64,000 nucleotides of DNA, taken from Bacillota bacterium. Lineage in GTDB: Bacteria > Bacillota > Desulfotomaculia > Desulfotomaculales > Desulforudaceae. Shown piece after piece: positions 1-11,911 of this stretch (the first letter of the stretch is position 1; each line of letters begins with the position of its first letter). The position numbers and the translations under genes are program-made. The notes under the pieces are model-generated. The model ran no database searches and had not been told where the DNA came from. It saw only the letters and a program-made list of their open reading frames with translations. The stretch is from contig JBFLXL010000004.1 of NCBI GenBank assembly GCA_040757205.1, positions 62,001 through 126,000 of the forward strand, in the 5' to 3' direction.

Positions 1-627
1 CATCCCCGGCTCGTCCGCGGCCCCCAGCACCTCCACGATCTTGCCCTCCGGGGCGCGGCGTTTGCCGGGCCAGGCGGTGAGGGCGACCACCACCTTGTCT
101 CCGGAACGGGCCGCGTTCAGCCGGCCCCGCGGTATGAACACGTCGTGCGGCAGGCGGGGCTCGTCGCAGACCACGAATCCGTAGTTCTGTTTCTTCTGGA
201 AGGTCCCCACCACCCGTTCGTTGGCGTGGTGCAGGATCTTGATCACTTCGCCCTCTTTTTTTCCGTTCCGGCCGGGGGTGACCCGCGCCACCACCCGGTC
301 GCCGTGCATCGCGCCGTTTAGGGCCGACGCGCTGATGAACACGTCCGGGTGTTCCCGGTTATCGGGAATCACGAAACCAAAGCCCCGGGGATGCCCCTGC
401 AGCTTGCCGACGGTGAGATTCATCTTCTCGGGCAGGCCGTAGCGGGCCGCCCGCGTCTTGTAGATCGAACCCTCGCTCTCCATATCCCCGAGCAGCTTCT
501 TGAAGGCGCGCGCGCCGGTCTTTTTCACGGCGAAGGCCCGGAGGAGTTCGTCCTCGGTCATCGGCCGGTAGGCGTCCTTGCGCATGTATTCTAAAACTGC
601 GTCTCTGTCATTTCTCTCATTCATCAT
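1..627 (-). CDS. rnr: Ribonuclease R, N-terminal part (cut by window edge)
   Basis: RNase R is a processive 3'-to-5' exoribonuclease that degrades structured RNA and works with the SmpB-tmRNA rescue system. About 209 residues are visible, reading out of the window. They begin with a helix-turn-helix-like segment (DAVLEYMRKDAYRPMTEDEL). Two cold-shock-type RNA-binding stretches follow, with the signatures GHPRGFGFVIPD near residue 80 and QNYGFVVCDE near residue 155. The catalytic RNB and S1 domains lie outside. The start is the first of two adjacent ATG codons, 2 nt after the stop of the HD-domain gene, so the two are probably co-transcribed and coupled. smpB usually follows rnr and may lie just beyond the edge. 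Confidence 0.93.
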   Translation of the reverse strand, partial: MMNERNDRDAVLEYMRKDAYRPMTEDELLRAFAVKKTGARAFKKLLGDMESEGSIYKTRAARYGLPEKMNLTVGKLQGHPRGFGFVIPDNREHPDVFISASALNGAMHGDRVVARVTPGRNGKKEGEVIKILHHANERVVGTFQKKQNYGFVVCDEPRLPHDVFIPRGRLNAARSGDKVVVALTAWPGKRRAPEGKIVEVLGAADEPGM

Positions 628-629
628 TA

Positions 630-1181
630 TTATAGACCCAACTCCTTGGCTTTTTCCTGCATCGCCTCCAGGCCCAGCTCGATGAATTCCTCCAGGGACA
701 GGCCCAGTTCGGCGCAGGTCTCTATTTGTTCGCGGTTGGCGCCCCGAGCGAAGGCCTTCTCCTTGAACCGGTTGGTCAAGAAGGCCACGTCCACGGCGGC
801 CAGTTTCTTTTCCGGACGGATGAGCGCCCCGGCCACAATGAAGCCGGTCAGCGGGTCCACCGCGTAGAGCGCCTTATCCAGCAAGCTCTCGCGGGGGAAG
901 CCGTGCCGCTCGTTGTGCACTTTCACCGCGTACACGACTTCCGGCGGCAGTCCCAGCTCCGCAAGCATCCGGGCGCCCTCCATGCTGTGACGCTCCGGCT
1001 CGTCCTTGGTCTTTTCGTAGTCGATGTCGTGGAGCAGTCCGGTCAGCCCCCACGACTCCTCGTCCTCTTCAAACCGCCGGGCCAGGCGGCGCATCACCGC
1101 TTCGGCGGCCAGGCAGTGCTTTTGAAGATTCTTGTTCGGCAGGTTCTTTTTCAGCAAGACCATCGCTTCTTCCCGTTTCAA
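630..1181 (-). CDS. HD-domain phosphohydrolase (HDIG type)
   Basis: A 183-residue soluble protein with one HD domain, the metal-dependent phosphohydrolase fold. The signature is LLHDIDYEK near residues 49-57, with HSMEGA and a later VHNERHG supplying further likely metal ligands. HDIG proteins of this size are widespread in Firmicutes and their substrates, often nucleotides or small phosphate esters, are mostly unknown. The TTG start is supported by AAGGAGG seven bases upstream. It sits directly before rnr (2-nt gap), which suggests co-expression with RNA turnover, but the sequence does not show a functional link. Confidence 0.85.
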   Translation of the reverse strand: MKREEAMVLLKKNLPNKNLQKHCLAAEAVMRRLARRFEEDEESWGLTGLLHDIDYEKTKDEPERHSMEGARMLAELGLPPEVVYAVKVHNERHGFPRESLLDKALYAVDPLTGFIVAGALIRPEKKLAAVDVAFLTNRFKEKAFARGANREQIETCAELGLSLEEFIELGLEAMQEKAKELGL

Positions 1182-1448
1182 GCTTCAACCTCCTTGGTTC
1201 CTTAGTTAGATTCCGGTGTGCTCGACCGGGGCATTATCTTCGGTCACCATGTCTGCGCTGGGAAAGCGCCGGCTGAACTCCGTGCTCCGCGTGGACAGCG
1301 GTTTCAGCTTGGCTCGGGGCACTGCACGCTCGCCTCACATACTAGTTATTTCCTGATTTCTAACCGGCTTAACCCTCCCCGGCCACGGACCGCGGCTGTT
1401 CCACGGCCGCAAAAGCCGACCGGGGGCACCCAGGATCGCCCAGCACCG
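1182..1448. other. Intergenic region with a nested hairpin
   Basis: This 267-bp gap lies between the thioesterase and HD genes. Read on the minus strand around 1270-1310 it holds an outer GCTGAA/TTCAGC pairing that encloses CCGC/GCGG, so a transcript could fold there. There is no T-run after it and no T-box, riboswitch or tRNA motif that I recognise. The last 20 bases hold the strong ribosome binding site of the HD gene. Confidence 0.3.
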
Positions 1449-1889
1449 TCAGCCCAGGACTTGGGCCGGCACCCGCAGGAACTTCCCCTGGGCCGTGGCC
1501 ACCACCGTCCCGTCAACGAGGCGGGCCTTGGCCTCCAGGATAAGCAGCCGCCCGCGCGCACCGGTCTGCCGGGCCTCCACCAGGAGTTCGCGCTCCACCG
1601 GCACCGGCAGGCGAAACCGCACCGTCAGTTCGGCGGTCACCGCCGTTTCCTTCCGCCGGTACAGGAACTGGGCCATGGCCTCGTCGAGCAGGGTGGTGAC
1701 GATCCCACCGTGCACGCGACCGGTCCAGCCCTGGTGTTCGGGCCCCGGCACAAACCGCGTGACACAGGCGTCACCTTCATCCGCGAAAACCAGTTTTAGG
1801 CCGATGGGATTGATCGGACTGCAGGCGAAACACATGTGGGTGGTCTCGTCGATCGTCAAGCTACCAGACCCCGATACGGTCGATTCCAC
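1449..1889 (-). CDS. PaaI-family hotdog thioesterase
   Basis: A 146-residue single hotdog-fold protein expected to hydrolyse acyl-CoA thioesters in the cytoplasm. The PaaI/YigI subgroup signature is visible as GRVHGGIVTTLLDEAM near residues 57-72, and the end has the usual antiparallel strand pattern. The N-terminus carries a CFACSPINPIGLKL stretch, as in many stand-alone PaaI-like proteins. The GTG start has only a weak ribosome binding site, so a TTG ten codons in (position 1859) is possible. It appears to be a single-gene unit, with the divergent signalling gene starting 273 bp away. Confidence 0.8.
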   Translation of the reverse strand: MESTVSGSGSLTIDETTHMCFACSPINPIGLKLVFADEGDACVTRFVPGPEHQGWTGRVHGGIVTTLLDEAMAQFLYRRKETAVTAELTVRFRLPVPVERELLVEARQTGARGRLLILEAKARLVDGTVVATAQGKFLRVPAQVLG

Positions 1890-2162
1890 GATTCCGAGGA
1901 TACCTCGAGATTGCGGATTGATTCTATAATTTTACACGAAACCCGGGCATTTCGCAAACTCCTGTTTTTTCGGGGTTTTGCAGCCCCCTTACTGCTGATT
2001 GGCAGTTCTCCGTTACAACCCAAAAACCGGCTAATCGCTTAGAATAGGCCCTAATGGTTATCCTCACTTTTTAATTTGGGCGCAACAAACAATTAACAAT
2101 CATCTGCGATAATCGCCATAACGACATGATAATTTCTGCCGGGTTGTTGGAGATGATGCCGA
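1890..2162. other. Divergent intergenic region
   Basis: A region of 273 bp between two divergent genes, visibly richer in AT than its surroundings. A perfect TATAAT occurs at 1925-1930 on the plus strand but lacks a good -35 box at 16-18 bases. No terminator or riboswitch was recognised, including the c-di-GMP classes I looked for because of the downstream gene. Confidence 0.3.
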
Positions 2163-4505
2163 GTGATCACGGCGATCGGGAATATCTATCAGCTGGTTGG
2201 CGACCTGCTCCGCTACCGCCCGCGGGGAATGCTTGTTCTTAACCGATCCATTAATCAGGCGTCTCCGGTGGACAAGCTGAAACGGGTACTTGCCGGTGAC
2301 AGGCCGATCGGGGTCATCTTCCTGGATATCGTGAAATTTCATGAAATACATCAGCTGCAAGGTTCAATTATAGCTACCCGGATCCTGTTCTTGCTGGAAG
2401 ACGCCCTCCGGCACAGAATAGCGGAATTGTTGCCCGAAGCCGGTATTTTAGCCGTGGAACACTTATGGGCCGATGATTTCGTGGTCTTGGTGGCGCTTGA
2501 AGACGTGCATTCACAGGAGTACCTTTTGCACCTGGCTGCAACCCTGCGCTCGTCCCTGAAGGAAGAACTGAACCCGAAGCTGGTGGAACTGGTAGGCTCG
2601 GAACTTGAACTGCACCTGGGTTGTTCCGTGATTGAACCACGCGGCAACCTGAAGCCGGACCTAAAGCTGTATAACGCACTTCGGGAGGCCCAGAGAGTGG
2701 CCAAGGGGGCGGTGGACTTGGACACCCTGAGGCTCAAGAGGGATTTTGAGGAGATCATCGAGAACAAGAACCTGAAGATCCAATACCAACCGGTTGTCTC
2801 CCTGTCGTCCGGGGAAATACTGGGGTGGGAAGCACTTACCCGTGGACCGGAAGGCAGCCACTTCAGCCGACCGGACATCATTTTCCGCTTTGCGGAAGAA
2901 GTGGGGTTGTTGTTTCCCACCGAAAGAGTCTGCCGTGAAAAGGCGATCAGCAATATCAACGGCTTAGGGCCGGAACAAAAGCTTTTCCTGAATGTTCACC
3001 CCCGTACGATGAACGACCCGAAGTTCGTCAGGGGTGAAACCTTGCAGTTGTTACAAAAATACGGCCTGGCCCCCCACAACATCGTATTTGAAATCACCGA
3101 GCGGCACAGTATTAAAGATTACCACTTCTTCAAGCGGGTGGTGGAACACTATCGCAGTCAAGGATACCGCATTGCGATCGACGATGTCGGCGCCGGTTTC
3201 TCCGGACTGCAGTCCATCGCCGAGATCCGCCCGGATTTCATCAAAATTGACATGTCCCTGGTCCGGAACATCGACAGCAACCCCAGCCGGCAGGCCGTGG
3301 TGAACGCCCTGATCAGCCTGGCCGGCAAGATCAACAGCCGGGTCATTGCCGAGGGAGTTGAGACCCAGAATGAACTCAATGTCCTGCTGTTACAGGGGGC
3401 ACACTTTGCGCAGGGCTATTTTTTGGCCCGCCCCGAATTTCCCAAGCCGGCGGCCACAAAGGCCGTGGTCGCCTACATCCGGCGGCAGAGAACCGGGGAT
3501 CTCGCCGGCCGGCGGCGCAACTTGTGCATCGGGGACCTGACCGTACCGGCGCTGGTGGTCGGCGAAGAAACACCGGTTTCGAAAGCCAAAGAGCTGCTGG
3601 ATGCCGTCAAGCAACCGAACAGCGGCCTTTTGGTGATTAGAGGACAGGAGACCGTTGGACTCGTCATGCGGCACAATCTCCACCGAACACTGAGTTCCCA
3701 GTATGGGGTGCCTCTCTATTACCGGCGCCCGATAACAGCCGTGATGGACCGCGCACCGTTGGTCCTGGAGGTCCATATCAGTTTGGAGGGGGCGGCGGAG
3801 TTGGCGGTCAACCGGGCCCAGGATAAGCTGTATGACGATCTGGTGGTTGTGGATGAAAACAGAGTCCTGGTTGGAGTGGTGCCGGTCCAGCGGCTGCTCG
3901 ATACCGTAACCCGGATGCAGATTGAACTGGCTAAGGGCGCTAATCCGCTGACCGGCCTTCCCGGAAACGTGGCCATTGAGGAAGAACTCTCCAGAAGAGC
4001 CCGTCACGGGCAGATCAGTAGCGTGATCTATGCCGACCTGGATGGGTTCAAGGCCTATAACGACATTTACGGATTCGAACACGGCGACCAAATGATTATG
4101 CTCTTGTCCAAAGTGCTTTTACACAGTGCCAAAAAATATGGTACGGAAGAAGACTTTGCCGGGCACATCGGCGGCGATGATCTGATCGTGATTACCAAGC
4201 CGGAATGCGCGGAGCGAATCAGCCGGAAGACTGTGGGGCTGTTCGACCGCTTGGTCGGGAGCTGCTTTTCTTCCGAGGAGCGGGCCAGGGGGGCGTTTTA
4301 CGGTTACAACCGGGCCGGGCGGCAGGAATGGTTGCCCCTGACGTCAGTTTCTCTGGCCATTGTTGACTGTCAAGACCATGAGGACTACCGGTCACTGGCC
4401 GAGACCGCCGCTCAGTTGAAGAAACGCGCCAAGGCACTACCGGGTAGTGTTTACGTGCGGGACAGGCGCTCAAAAACTGCTAAAACCATAGTAAAGAGCT
4501 TTTGA
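2163..4505 (+). CDS. c-di-GMP signalling protein: degenerate GGDEF, EAL, CBS pair, GGDEF
   Basis: A 780-residue soluble protein with four modules. Residues ~40-175 resemble a decayed GGDEF domain (WADDF where GGDEF would be, near 102). Residues ~205-450 form an EAL phosphodiesterase domain with EALTRGP near 223, the ITERHS glutamate and DDVGAG near 339, so it should hydrolyse c-di-GMP. Residues ~460-590 look like two CBS motifs that could bind an adenine nucleotide. Residues ~600-760 are a second GGDEF-like domain with GGDDL near 670, probably weak or only GTP-binding. There is no membrane segment. The GTG start has GGAG about ten bases upstream. A receiver gene follows after 78 bp, which suggests shared signalling. 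Confidence 0.88.
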   Translation: MITAIGNIYQLVGDLLRYRPRGMLVLNRSINQASPVDKLKRVLAGDRPIGVIFLDIVKFHEIHQLQGSIIATRILFLLEDALRHRIAELLPEAGILAVEHLWADDFVVLVALEDVHSQEYLLHLAATLRSSLKEELNPKLVELVGSELELHLGCSVIEPRGNLKPDLKLYNALREAQRVAKGAVDLDTLRLKRDFEEIIENKNLKIQYQPVVSLSSGEILGWEALTRGPEGSHFSRPDIIFRFAEEVGLLFPTERVCREKAISNINGLGPEQKLFLNVHPRTMNDPKFVRGETLQLLQKYGLAPHNIVFEITERHSIKDYHFFKRVVEHYRSQGYRIAIDDVGAGFSGLQSIAEIRPDFIKIDMSLVRNIDSNPSRQAVVNALISLAGKINSRVIAEGVETQNELNVLLLQGAHFAQGYFLARPEFPKPAATKAVVAYIRRQRTGDLAGRRRNLCIGDLTVPALVVGEETPVSKAKELLDAVKQPNSGLLVIRGQETVGLVMRHNLHRTLSSQYGVPLYYRRPITAVMDRAPLVLEVHISLEGAAELAVNRAQDKLYDDLVVVDENRVLVGVVPVQRLLDTVTRMQIELAKGANPLTGLPGNVAIEEELSRRARHGQISSVIYADLDGFKAYNDIYGFEHGDQMIMLLSKVLLHSAKKYGTEEDFAGHIGGDDLIVITKPECAERISRKTVGLFDRLVGSCFSSEERARGAFYGYNRAGRQEWLPLTSVSLAIVDCQDHEDYRSLAETAAQLKKRAKALPGSVYVRDRRSKTAKTIVKSF

Positions 4506-4583
4506 TGGGCGTGACTTACCTTGTTGTTTCGCCCTGGAAAGATCCTGCATTATTTATTATTTGCTTTTAGGAGGGAGTGCGTT

Positions 4584-4952
4584 TTGCAGATTCTAGTGGC
4601 GGAAGATTCGCTATTTGCGCGGAAGGCTATTGTGGGCATTTTGCAGGGTTACGGTCACAATGTCTTCGAGGTCGCAAACGGGGTGGACGCTTTGAATAGC
4701 TTCTGGAAACTCCGCCCGGATCTCGTCTTCATGGACATTGCAATGCCGCACATAAACGGTCTGGACGCCACCAAAGTGATAACCGCGGCTGAGCCAAAGG
4801 CAAAAGTGGTAATCCTGACGGCTTTGGCCGACACAACCAACGTTCTTCAAGCAGTCCGGAACGGCGCGATAGACTTTATCGTTAAGCCTTTTGATGAAGC
4901 CCGGCTGATGCAGGTGGTTAATCGCGTTCAAGAGATCAACACTACGGCGTAA
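4584..4952 (+). CDS. Stand-alone CheY-like response regulator receiver
   Basis: A 122-residue receiver domain with no output domain. It carries the acidic pair ED at residues 7-8, the phosphoacceptor Asp51 in LVFMDIAMP, the Thr in LTAL and the conserved lysine in IVKPF. It should be phosphorylated by a histidine kinase and act through protein contacts. I chose the TTG at 4584 because TTTAGGAGGG lies eight bases upstream. An earlier in-frame start would add a hydrophobic stretch foreign to the family. It follows the EAL/GGDEF gene on the same strand, and no kinase is encoded nearby. Confidence 0.9.
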   Translation: MQILVAEDSLFARKAIVGILQGYGHNVFEVANGVDALNSFWKLRPDLVFMDIAMPHINGLDATKVITAAEPKAKVVILTALADTTNVLQAVRNGAIDFIVKPFDEARLMQVVNRVQEINTTA

Positions 4953-5197
4953 TTCAGCTTTTAAGGACCGCCGCCGAGCCGCCCTCGACGCCGGGGTGAC
5001 CGGGGTCCGTCTCGCAACGTGCGCCTGTTTTTTTTGCATACGAAAAAACACTGGGTCAAGGTCCCGGCACTTCGCTTCGTCGACTGCTCACCCCGCCATC
5101 CGATCCGTTAGTCAGCACCCCGGTTTTTTGTTGTCCCCGGCGCCTTTCTGTGGTATTTCTATGACAAGGGCTTCTTTAAGGGAGCGTCTTTAAAACG

Positions 5198-5611
5198 ATG
5201 AACGCCGGACTAAACCGCCCGCAGGAGGACGAACTCGCCCTCCTGCAGGCCCACACCGAAAAACTAACCTGGTCCTGCCTGCTTTTCCTCCTGCACCGCA
5301 AGCCGGCGCACGGCTACGAGCTGATTCAGTCCTTGAACGAGCTGGGACTGGCAGAAAGCGAGGCGGACCCGGCCACCATTTACCGGAACCTGCGCCGGAT
5401 GGAGGAGGAAGACCTGGTGACCTCCCGCTGGGAGGCCGGGTTGTCAGGCCCCGCCCGCCGGCTTTACCACCTGACCCCGGCGGGTGAGGCGGCCCTGCAC
5501 CTGCTCGCCCACCTGCTGCGGGAGAAGAAAGCGAAAATAGAGGAGTTTCTGGGCCGGTACCGGGAGCTGTTTCCGGACGGACCGGCGGGAAACGGGAAAG
5601 AGGGAGACTGA
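5198..5611 (+). CDS. PadR-family transcriptional regulator
   Basis: A 137-residue winged-helix protein. Residues ~22-100 match PadR, with LLFLLHRKPAHGYELIQSL opening the domain, PATIYRNLRRMEEEDLV as recognition helix and start of wing, and YHLTPAGEAAL closing it. A C-terminal helix (EKKAKIEEFLGRYREL) would dimerise. PadR proteins usually repress neighbouring genes in response to a small ligand. The stop overlaps the ATG of the binding-protein gene by one base, so the two are translationally coupled. The likely ligand is therefore an anion handled by that protein, but this is inference. Confidence 0.87.
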   Translation: MNAGLNRPQEDELALLQAHTEKLTWSCLLFLLHRKPAHGYELIQSLNELGLAESEADPATIYRNLRRMEEEDLVTSRWEAGLSGPARRLYHLTPAGEAALHLLAHLLREKKAKIEEFLGRYRELFPDGPAGNGKEGD

Positions 5612-6438
5612 TGCTGCCCAAACCCGAGCAGTCACTGACCATTCTCCACGCGGGCGCCTTGCGCCATCCGCTCCGGGAGTGCGCGCGCCTCTTCGGGCAG
5701 AAGCACCCGCGGGCCGAGATCCGCCTGGAGGCCGCCGGTTCGCTGGCGTGTGCCCGCCGCCTCCTGGAGGGCCGCCACGCGGACGTCGTCGCCCTGGCCG
5801 ATCCGATGCTCTTCGAAAAGCTGCTGGTGCCCCGGTTGGTCCAGCGTTACTTTGTCTTCGCCATCGACCAGATGGTGATTACTTTCGACGACCTGTCCCG
5901 GCACAGCCGCCACATCAACCCGGACAACTGGATGGACGTCCTGCTGGAGCCGGAGGTGACCTTCGGCCGTTCCGACCACAACCTGGACCCCGCCGGCTAC
6001 CGGACCCTGATGCTGTGGCGGTTGGCCGAGCAGCACTACGGCCGCCCCGGCCTGTTTGGCCGGCTGAACGACAAGTGCCGCCCGGAGTTTATTTACGCTA
6101 AATCGGTCGACCTGACCCCGGCGATCCGGGAAGGGCGCCTGGACTACGGGTTCCAGTACCGGAGTGTCGCCCGGCAGGAGAGCTTGCGTTTCCTGCGCCT
6201 GCCCGAGCGGATCAATTTGTCCAACCCCGCCTATGCCGGCCACTATGCACAGGTGTCGGTGGAGTTGGACAGCCCGCTCACCGGCCTGCGCACAATGTTG
6301 CACGGCGCCCCGGTGGAGTTTGCGGCCGGCTGTACCAAACAGGCCCGCAACCGGGAACTGGCGGAAGCTTTCCTGGAGCTGCTCATCAGCCGCGCCGGTC
6401 AACAAATCCTTGAGGAGTCGGGCCTCGTTCCCTACTAG
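5611..6438 (+). CDS. ModA/WtpA-like substrate-binding protein without signal peptide
   Basis: A 275-residue protein of the type II periplasmic binding fold, closest by motif to molybdate/tungstate binding proteins. The opening strand LTILHAGALRHPLRE is followed by RAEIRLEAAGSLACARRL and ADVVALADP, and the chain ends in a helix-rich LISRAGQQILEESGLVPY like WtpA. Unlike those proteins it has no signal peptide or lipobox, because the fold begins about eight residues from the ATG. It therefore appears cytoplasmic and may act as a sensor or buffer with the coupled PadR protein. No ABC permease or ATPase is adjacent. The stop codon directly abuts that of the convergent TauE gene. Confidence 0.78.
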   Translation: MLPKPEQSLTILHAGALRHPLRECARLFGQKHPRAEIRLEAAGSLACARRLLEGRHADVVALADPMLFEKLLVPRLVQRYFVFAIDQMVITFDDLSRHSRHINPDNWMDVLLEPEVTFGRSDHNLDPAGYRTLMLWRLAEQHYGRPGLFGRLNDKCRPEFIYAKSVDLTPAIREGRLDYGFQYRSVARQESLRFLRLPERINLSNPAYAGHYAQVSVELDSPLTGLRTMLHGAPVEFAAGCTKQARNRELAEAFLELLISRAGQQILEESGLVPY

Positions 6439-7407
6439 CTAGAAGAGGAACTGCACGACGTAGCTTAACCCGGTGAACGTGATGATAAAAGCCAGCAGCC
6501 ACTTGATGACGTTGGACGGGACGAATTTCTGGGTCCTGGCCCCGAGGTACATTCCCACCATGCCGCCGAACCCGAAAAGGACACCGAGCAGCCAGTCCGG
6601 CGCTATCCCCAAGTGAGGGTAAAACGGAGCAACGGCCTGGTAAAACACAACCGCCGTCAAGGACGTGAGAAAGGTGCCCATCAGAGTCGCCCCGGCGATG
6701 GTGTACACCGGCAGGTGAAACATGGCCACGAAGATCGGCGCGATGATCGCCCCGCCGCCGATGCCGTAGATCCCGCCCACAATGCCCACCAGCGCGGAAA
6801 CAGAAATCATGATCACGGGGTTGACCGCAAAAGACTCGCCGTAGAAAGAATATTCCATTCTGGTCAGGCTGAACTGCTTCACCTCGGTCCGGGGCAGAGC
6901 CGCCTTGCCTTCCTCCTGAACGGCCGCCGCCGTTTTGCGGAACTCGCTGACCAGTTCCTGAAACCGGCGTTCCACGGACTTCGCCCCGGCGCCGGGGGCT
7001 TGTTTCTTGATCAGGGATCTCGCCATCACGAGGCCGATATACAAAAGTACCAGTCCGGCGAAGAACTTGAAAGCGGCCGGGTCCGGCAAGTAGTGCACCC
7101 GCGCGAACACCCCCAGGAACACTCCGGGAAGGGTGCCCACAACCACCATCCAGGTCAGGGGCCAGACCATGCGCCCTTCCCGGATGTAGCGGTATACCCC
7201 GCTGGGAATGGCCACAACGTTGAAAAGGTGGTTGGTGGCGCTGACCGCAGGCGTGGTGAATCCGAGCACGCTTACCTGGAGCGGCAGCAGCAGGAAGGCG
7301 CCGGACACGCCGCCCATGCTGCAGACGAAGGCCACCGCGAAACCGGCCAAAAAAGGGATCCACGGTGCCACCTCAATTCCGGCTACCGGGAAGAACACGT
7401 CACCCAC
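6439..7407 (-). CDS. TauE/SafE-family sulfite/organosulfonate exporter-like membrane protein
   Basis: A 322-residue polytopic membrane protein with about eight hydrophobic segments arranged as two TauE/SafE repeats. The repeats are GFAVAFVCSMGGVSGAFLLL near the N-terminus and VGIVGGIYGIGGGAIIAPIF in the second half. A charged cytoplasmic loop of roughly 70 residues separates them. Family members export sulfite, sulfoacetate or related anions, but the substrate here cannot be read from sequence. The GTG at 7407 is too close to AAAGGGG, so the GTG three codons later (7398) is the more likely start. It is a single gene convergent with the binding protein. Confidence 0.85.
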   Translation of the reverse strand: MGDVFFPVAGIEVAPWIPFLAGFAVAFVCSMGGVSGAFLLLPLQVSVLGFTTPAVSATNHLFNVVAIPSGVYRYIREGRMVWPLTWMVVVGTLPGVFLGVFARVHYLPDPAAFKFFAGLVLLYIGLVMARSLIKKQAPGAGAKSVERRFQELVSEFRKTAAAVQEEGKAALPRTEVKQFSLTRMEYSFYGESFAVNPVIMISVSALVGIVGGIYGIGGGAIIAPIFVAMFHLPVYTIAGATLMGTFLTSLTAVVFYQAVAPFYPHLGIAPDWLLGVLFGFGGMVGMYLGARTQKFVPSNVIKWLLAFIITFTGLSYVVQFLF

Positions 7408-7728
7408 CCCCTTTACCGAGTGGAGCTTTTCAGTGTCAAAACAACACGTCTTTCCACTAACTGGTCTTTTGACTAGTCCACGACGTCAGGCCGTCAGACG
7501 GCTTGACCGGCTAGACGCCCGGCGTGGAAACAAAAGCCCGGCGAAGCAAGCCCGTGGCCGGCCAAAATCCCCCCGTTTTTCTACTATGTGCATGTTGCAT
7601 ATAGCATAGCATGGAGATGGAATAAAGGCAATGGCTTTGTTACGAAAAACACAATTGACACCGATTGTGCGCCGCCTCGGCCGGCGGCCCCGCCCGCACG
7701 GCCGAATCCTGTAGGCGCTGAACCTGCA

Positions 7729-7820
7729 CTTCCGCCGGCGCCTGCACCGGTACGTATGGTTGCACGCGGCTGGCAGGTGCCCTGTAGGCCTTCCGTCGGC
7801 GCGTGCACCGGTACGTATAG
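7729..7820. repeat. 31-bp direct repeat, period 61
   Basis: Copies at 7729-7759 and 7790-7820 agree at 28 of 31 bases and share the core TGCACCGGTACGTAT. CCTGTAGGC precedes the core in each unit, with a 13-base insertion in the first. The repeat lies just beyond the pyrophosphatase terminator. Confidence 0.75.
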
Positions 7821-7837
7821 CCGCAAGGCACCATTGA

Positions 7838-7867
7838 AAAGCCCCCGCACTTGTGCGCGGGGGCTTT
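7838..7867 (-). terminator. Intrinsic terminator of the pyrophosphatase gene
   Basis: An eleven-base stem AAAGCCCCCGC / GCGGGGGCTTT with an eight-base loop lies 31 bp after the hppA stop. On the minus strand it is followed by TTTTC. It would also work, more weakly, in the other direction. Confidence 0.82.
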
Positions 7868-7897
7868 CGTTGCGTGCCGCCTTTTAAAGGGGCGTGA

Positions 7898-9946
<2,049 letters not shown>

Positions 9947-10059
9947 GTAACAAATCCACCTCCATCAAACAATTTATTGCAGAAGATTACCGGAGCCTCT
10001 CACCATCTCCAGCATCAACCACCCCCCATTAACTAGTCGGCAAAGGGCCAAAAAAGCTG

Positions 10060-10290
10060 TTAGTTCCACACGGTCAGGATGATGGACAAAAGACCGAAAA
10101 CAACAGCCAAAACAATGGTTACTTTGCCAAAGAACTGGTCCAAACCCTTCTTTTTGCCAAAAAAGGTCTCGGCGCCTCCGGCGATGGCCCCGGAAAGGCC
10201 GGCGCTCTTACCGGACTGCAAGAGGATTACGGCGATCAGCCCGAGGGCGATCAGGGCGTGCAGGCCCATTACGATGCTTTTGAGCAACAT
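10060..10290 (-). CDS. secG: Protein translocase subunit SecG
   Basis: A small SecYEG accessory subunit of 76 residues with two membrane helices (LLKSIVMGLHALIALGLIAVI and VTIVLAVVFGLLSIILTV). They flank the conserved loop LLQSGKSAGLSGAIAGGAETFFGKKKG. The ATG at 10290 is preferred because AAGGAG lies nine bases upstream, while the TTG three codons earlier directly touches that site. In many Firmicutes secG stands between eno and rnr. Here eno is just upstream and rnr lies 9 kb downstream, so the ancestral block seems to have been split by insertion. Confidence 0.93.
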   Translation of the reverse strand: MLLKSIVMGLHALIALGLIAVILLQSGKSAGLSGAIAGGAETFFGKKKGLDQFFGKVTIVLAVVFGLLSIILTVWN

Positions 10291-10320
10291 GGCAAACAAC
10301 TCCTTACAATACCGATGAAT

Positions 10321-10349
10321 ATTATAGCATGGCCCTCATACACCTGCAA
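10321..10349 (-). promoter_or_regulatory. Promoter of secG
   Basis: A perfect TATAAT (10326-10321) and TTGCAG (10349-10344) are separated by 17 bases, about 30 bp before the secG start. This gives secG its own transcription start separate from eno. Confidence 0.65.
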
Positions 10350-10393
10350 CGTCAAAATAGCAGGAATTCCAGAAACGGCGCCCATTTACGCCA

Positions 10394-11911
<1,518 letters not shown>

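Larger units (their letters stand above)
7408..7897. other. 490-bp intergenic region with direct repeats
   Basis: No plausible gene is seen in this gap. It holds an imperfect palindrome ACTGGTC-TTTT-GACTAGT near 7460, a GC-rich stretch, a pair of 31-bp direct repeats 61 bp apart (7729-7759 and 7790-7820), and the terminator of the pyrophosphatase gene. A short open frame near 7590 has no family resemblance and is not supported. Confidence 0.5.

Noticed and set aside
1182-1448. T-box leader or small RNA before the HD-domain gene
   Set aside because: No T-box sequence, no terminator and no specifier-loop pattern. Only a nested hairpin is seen.
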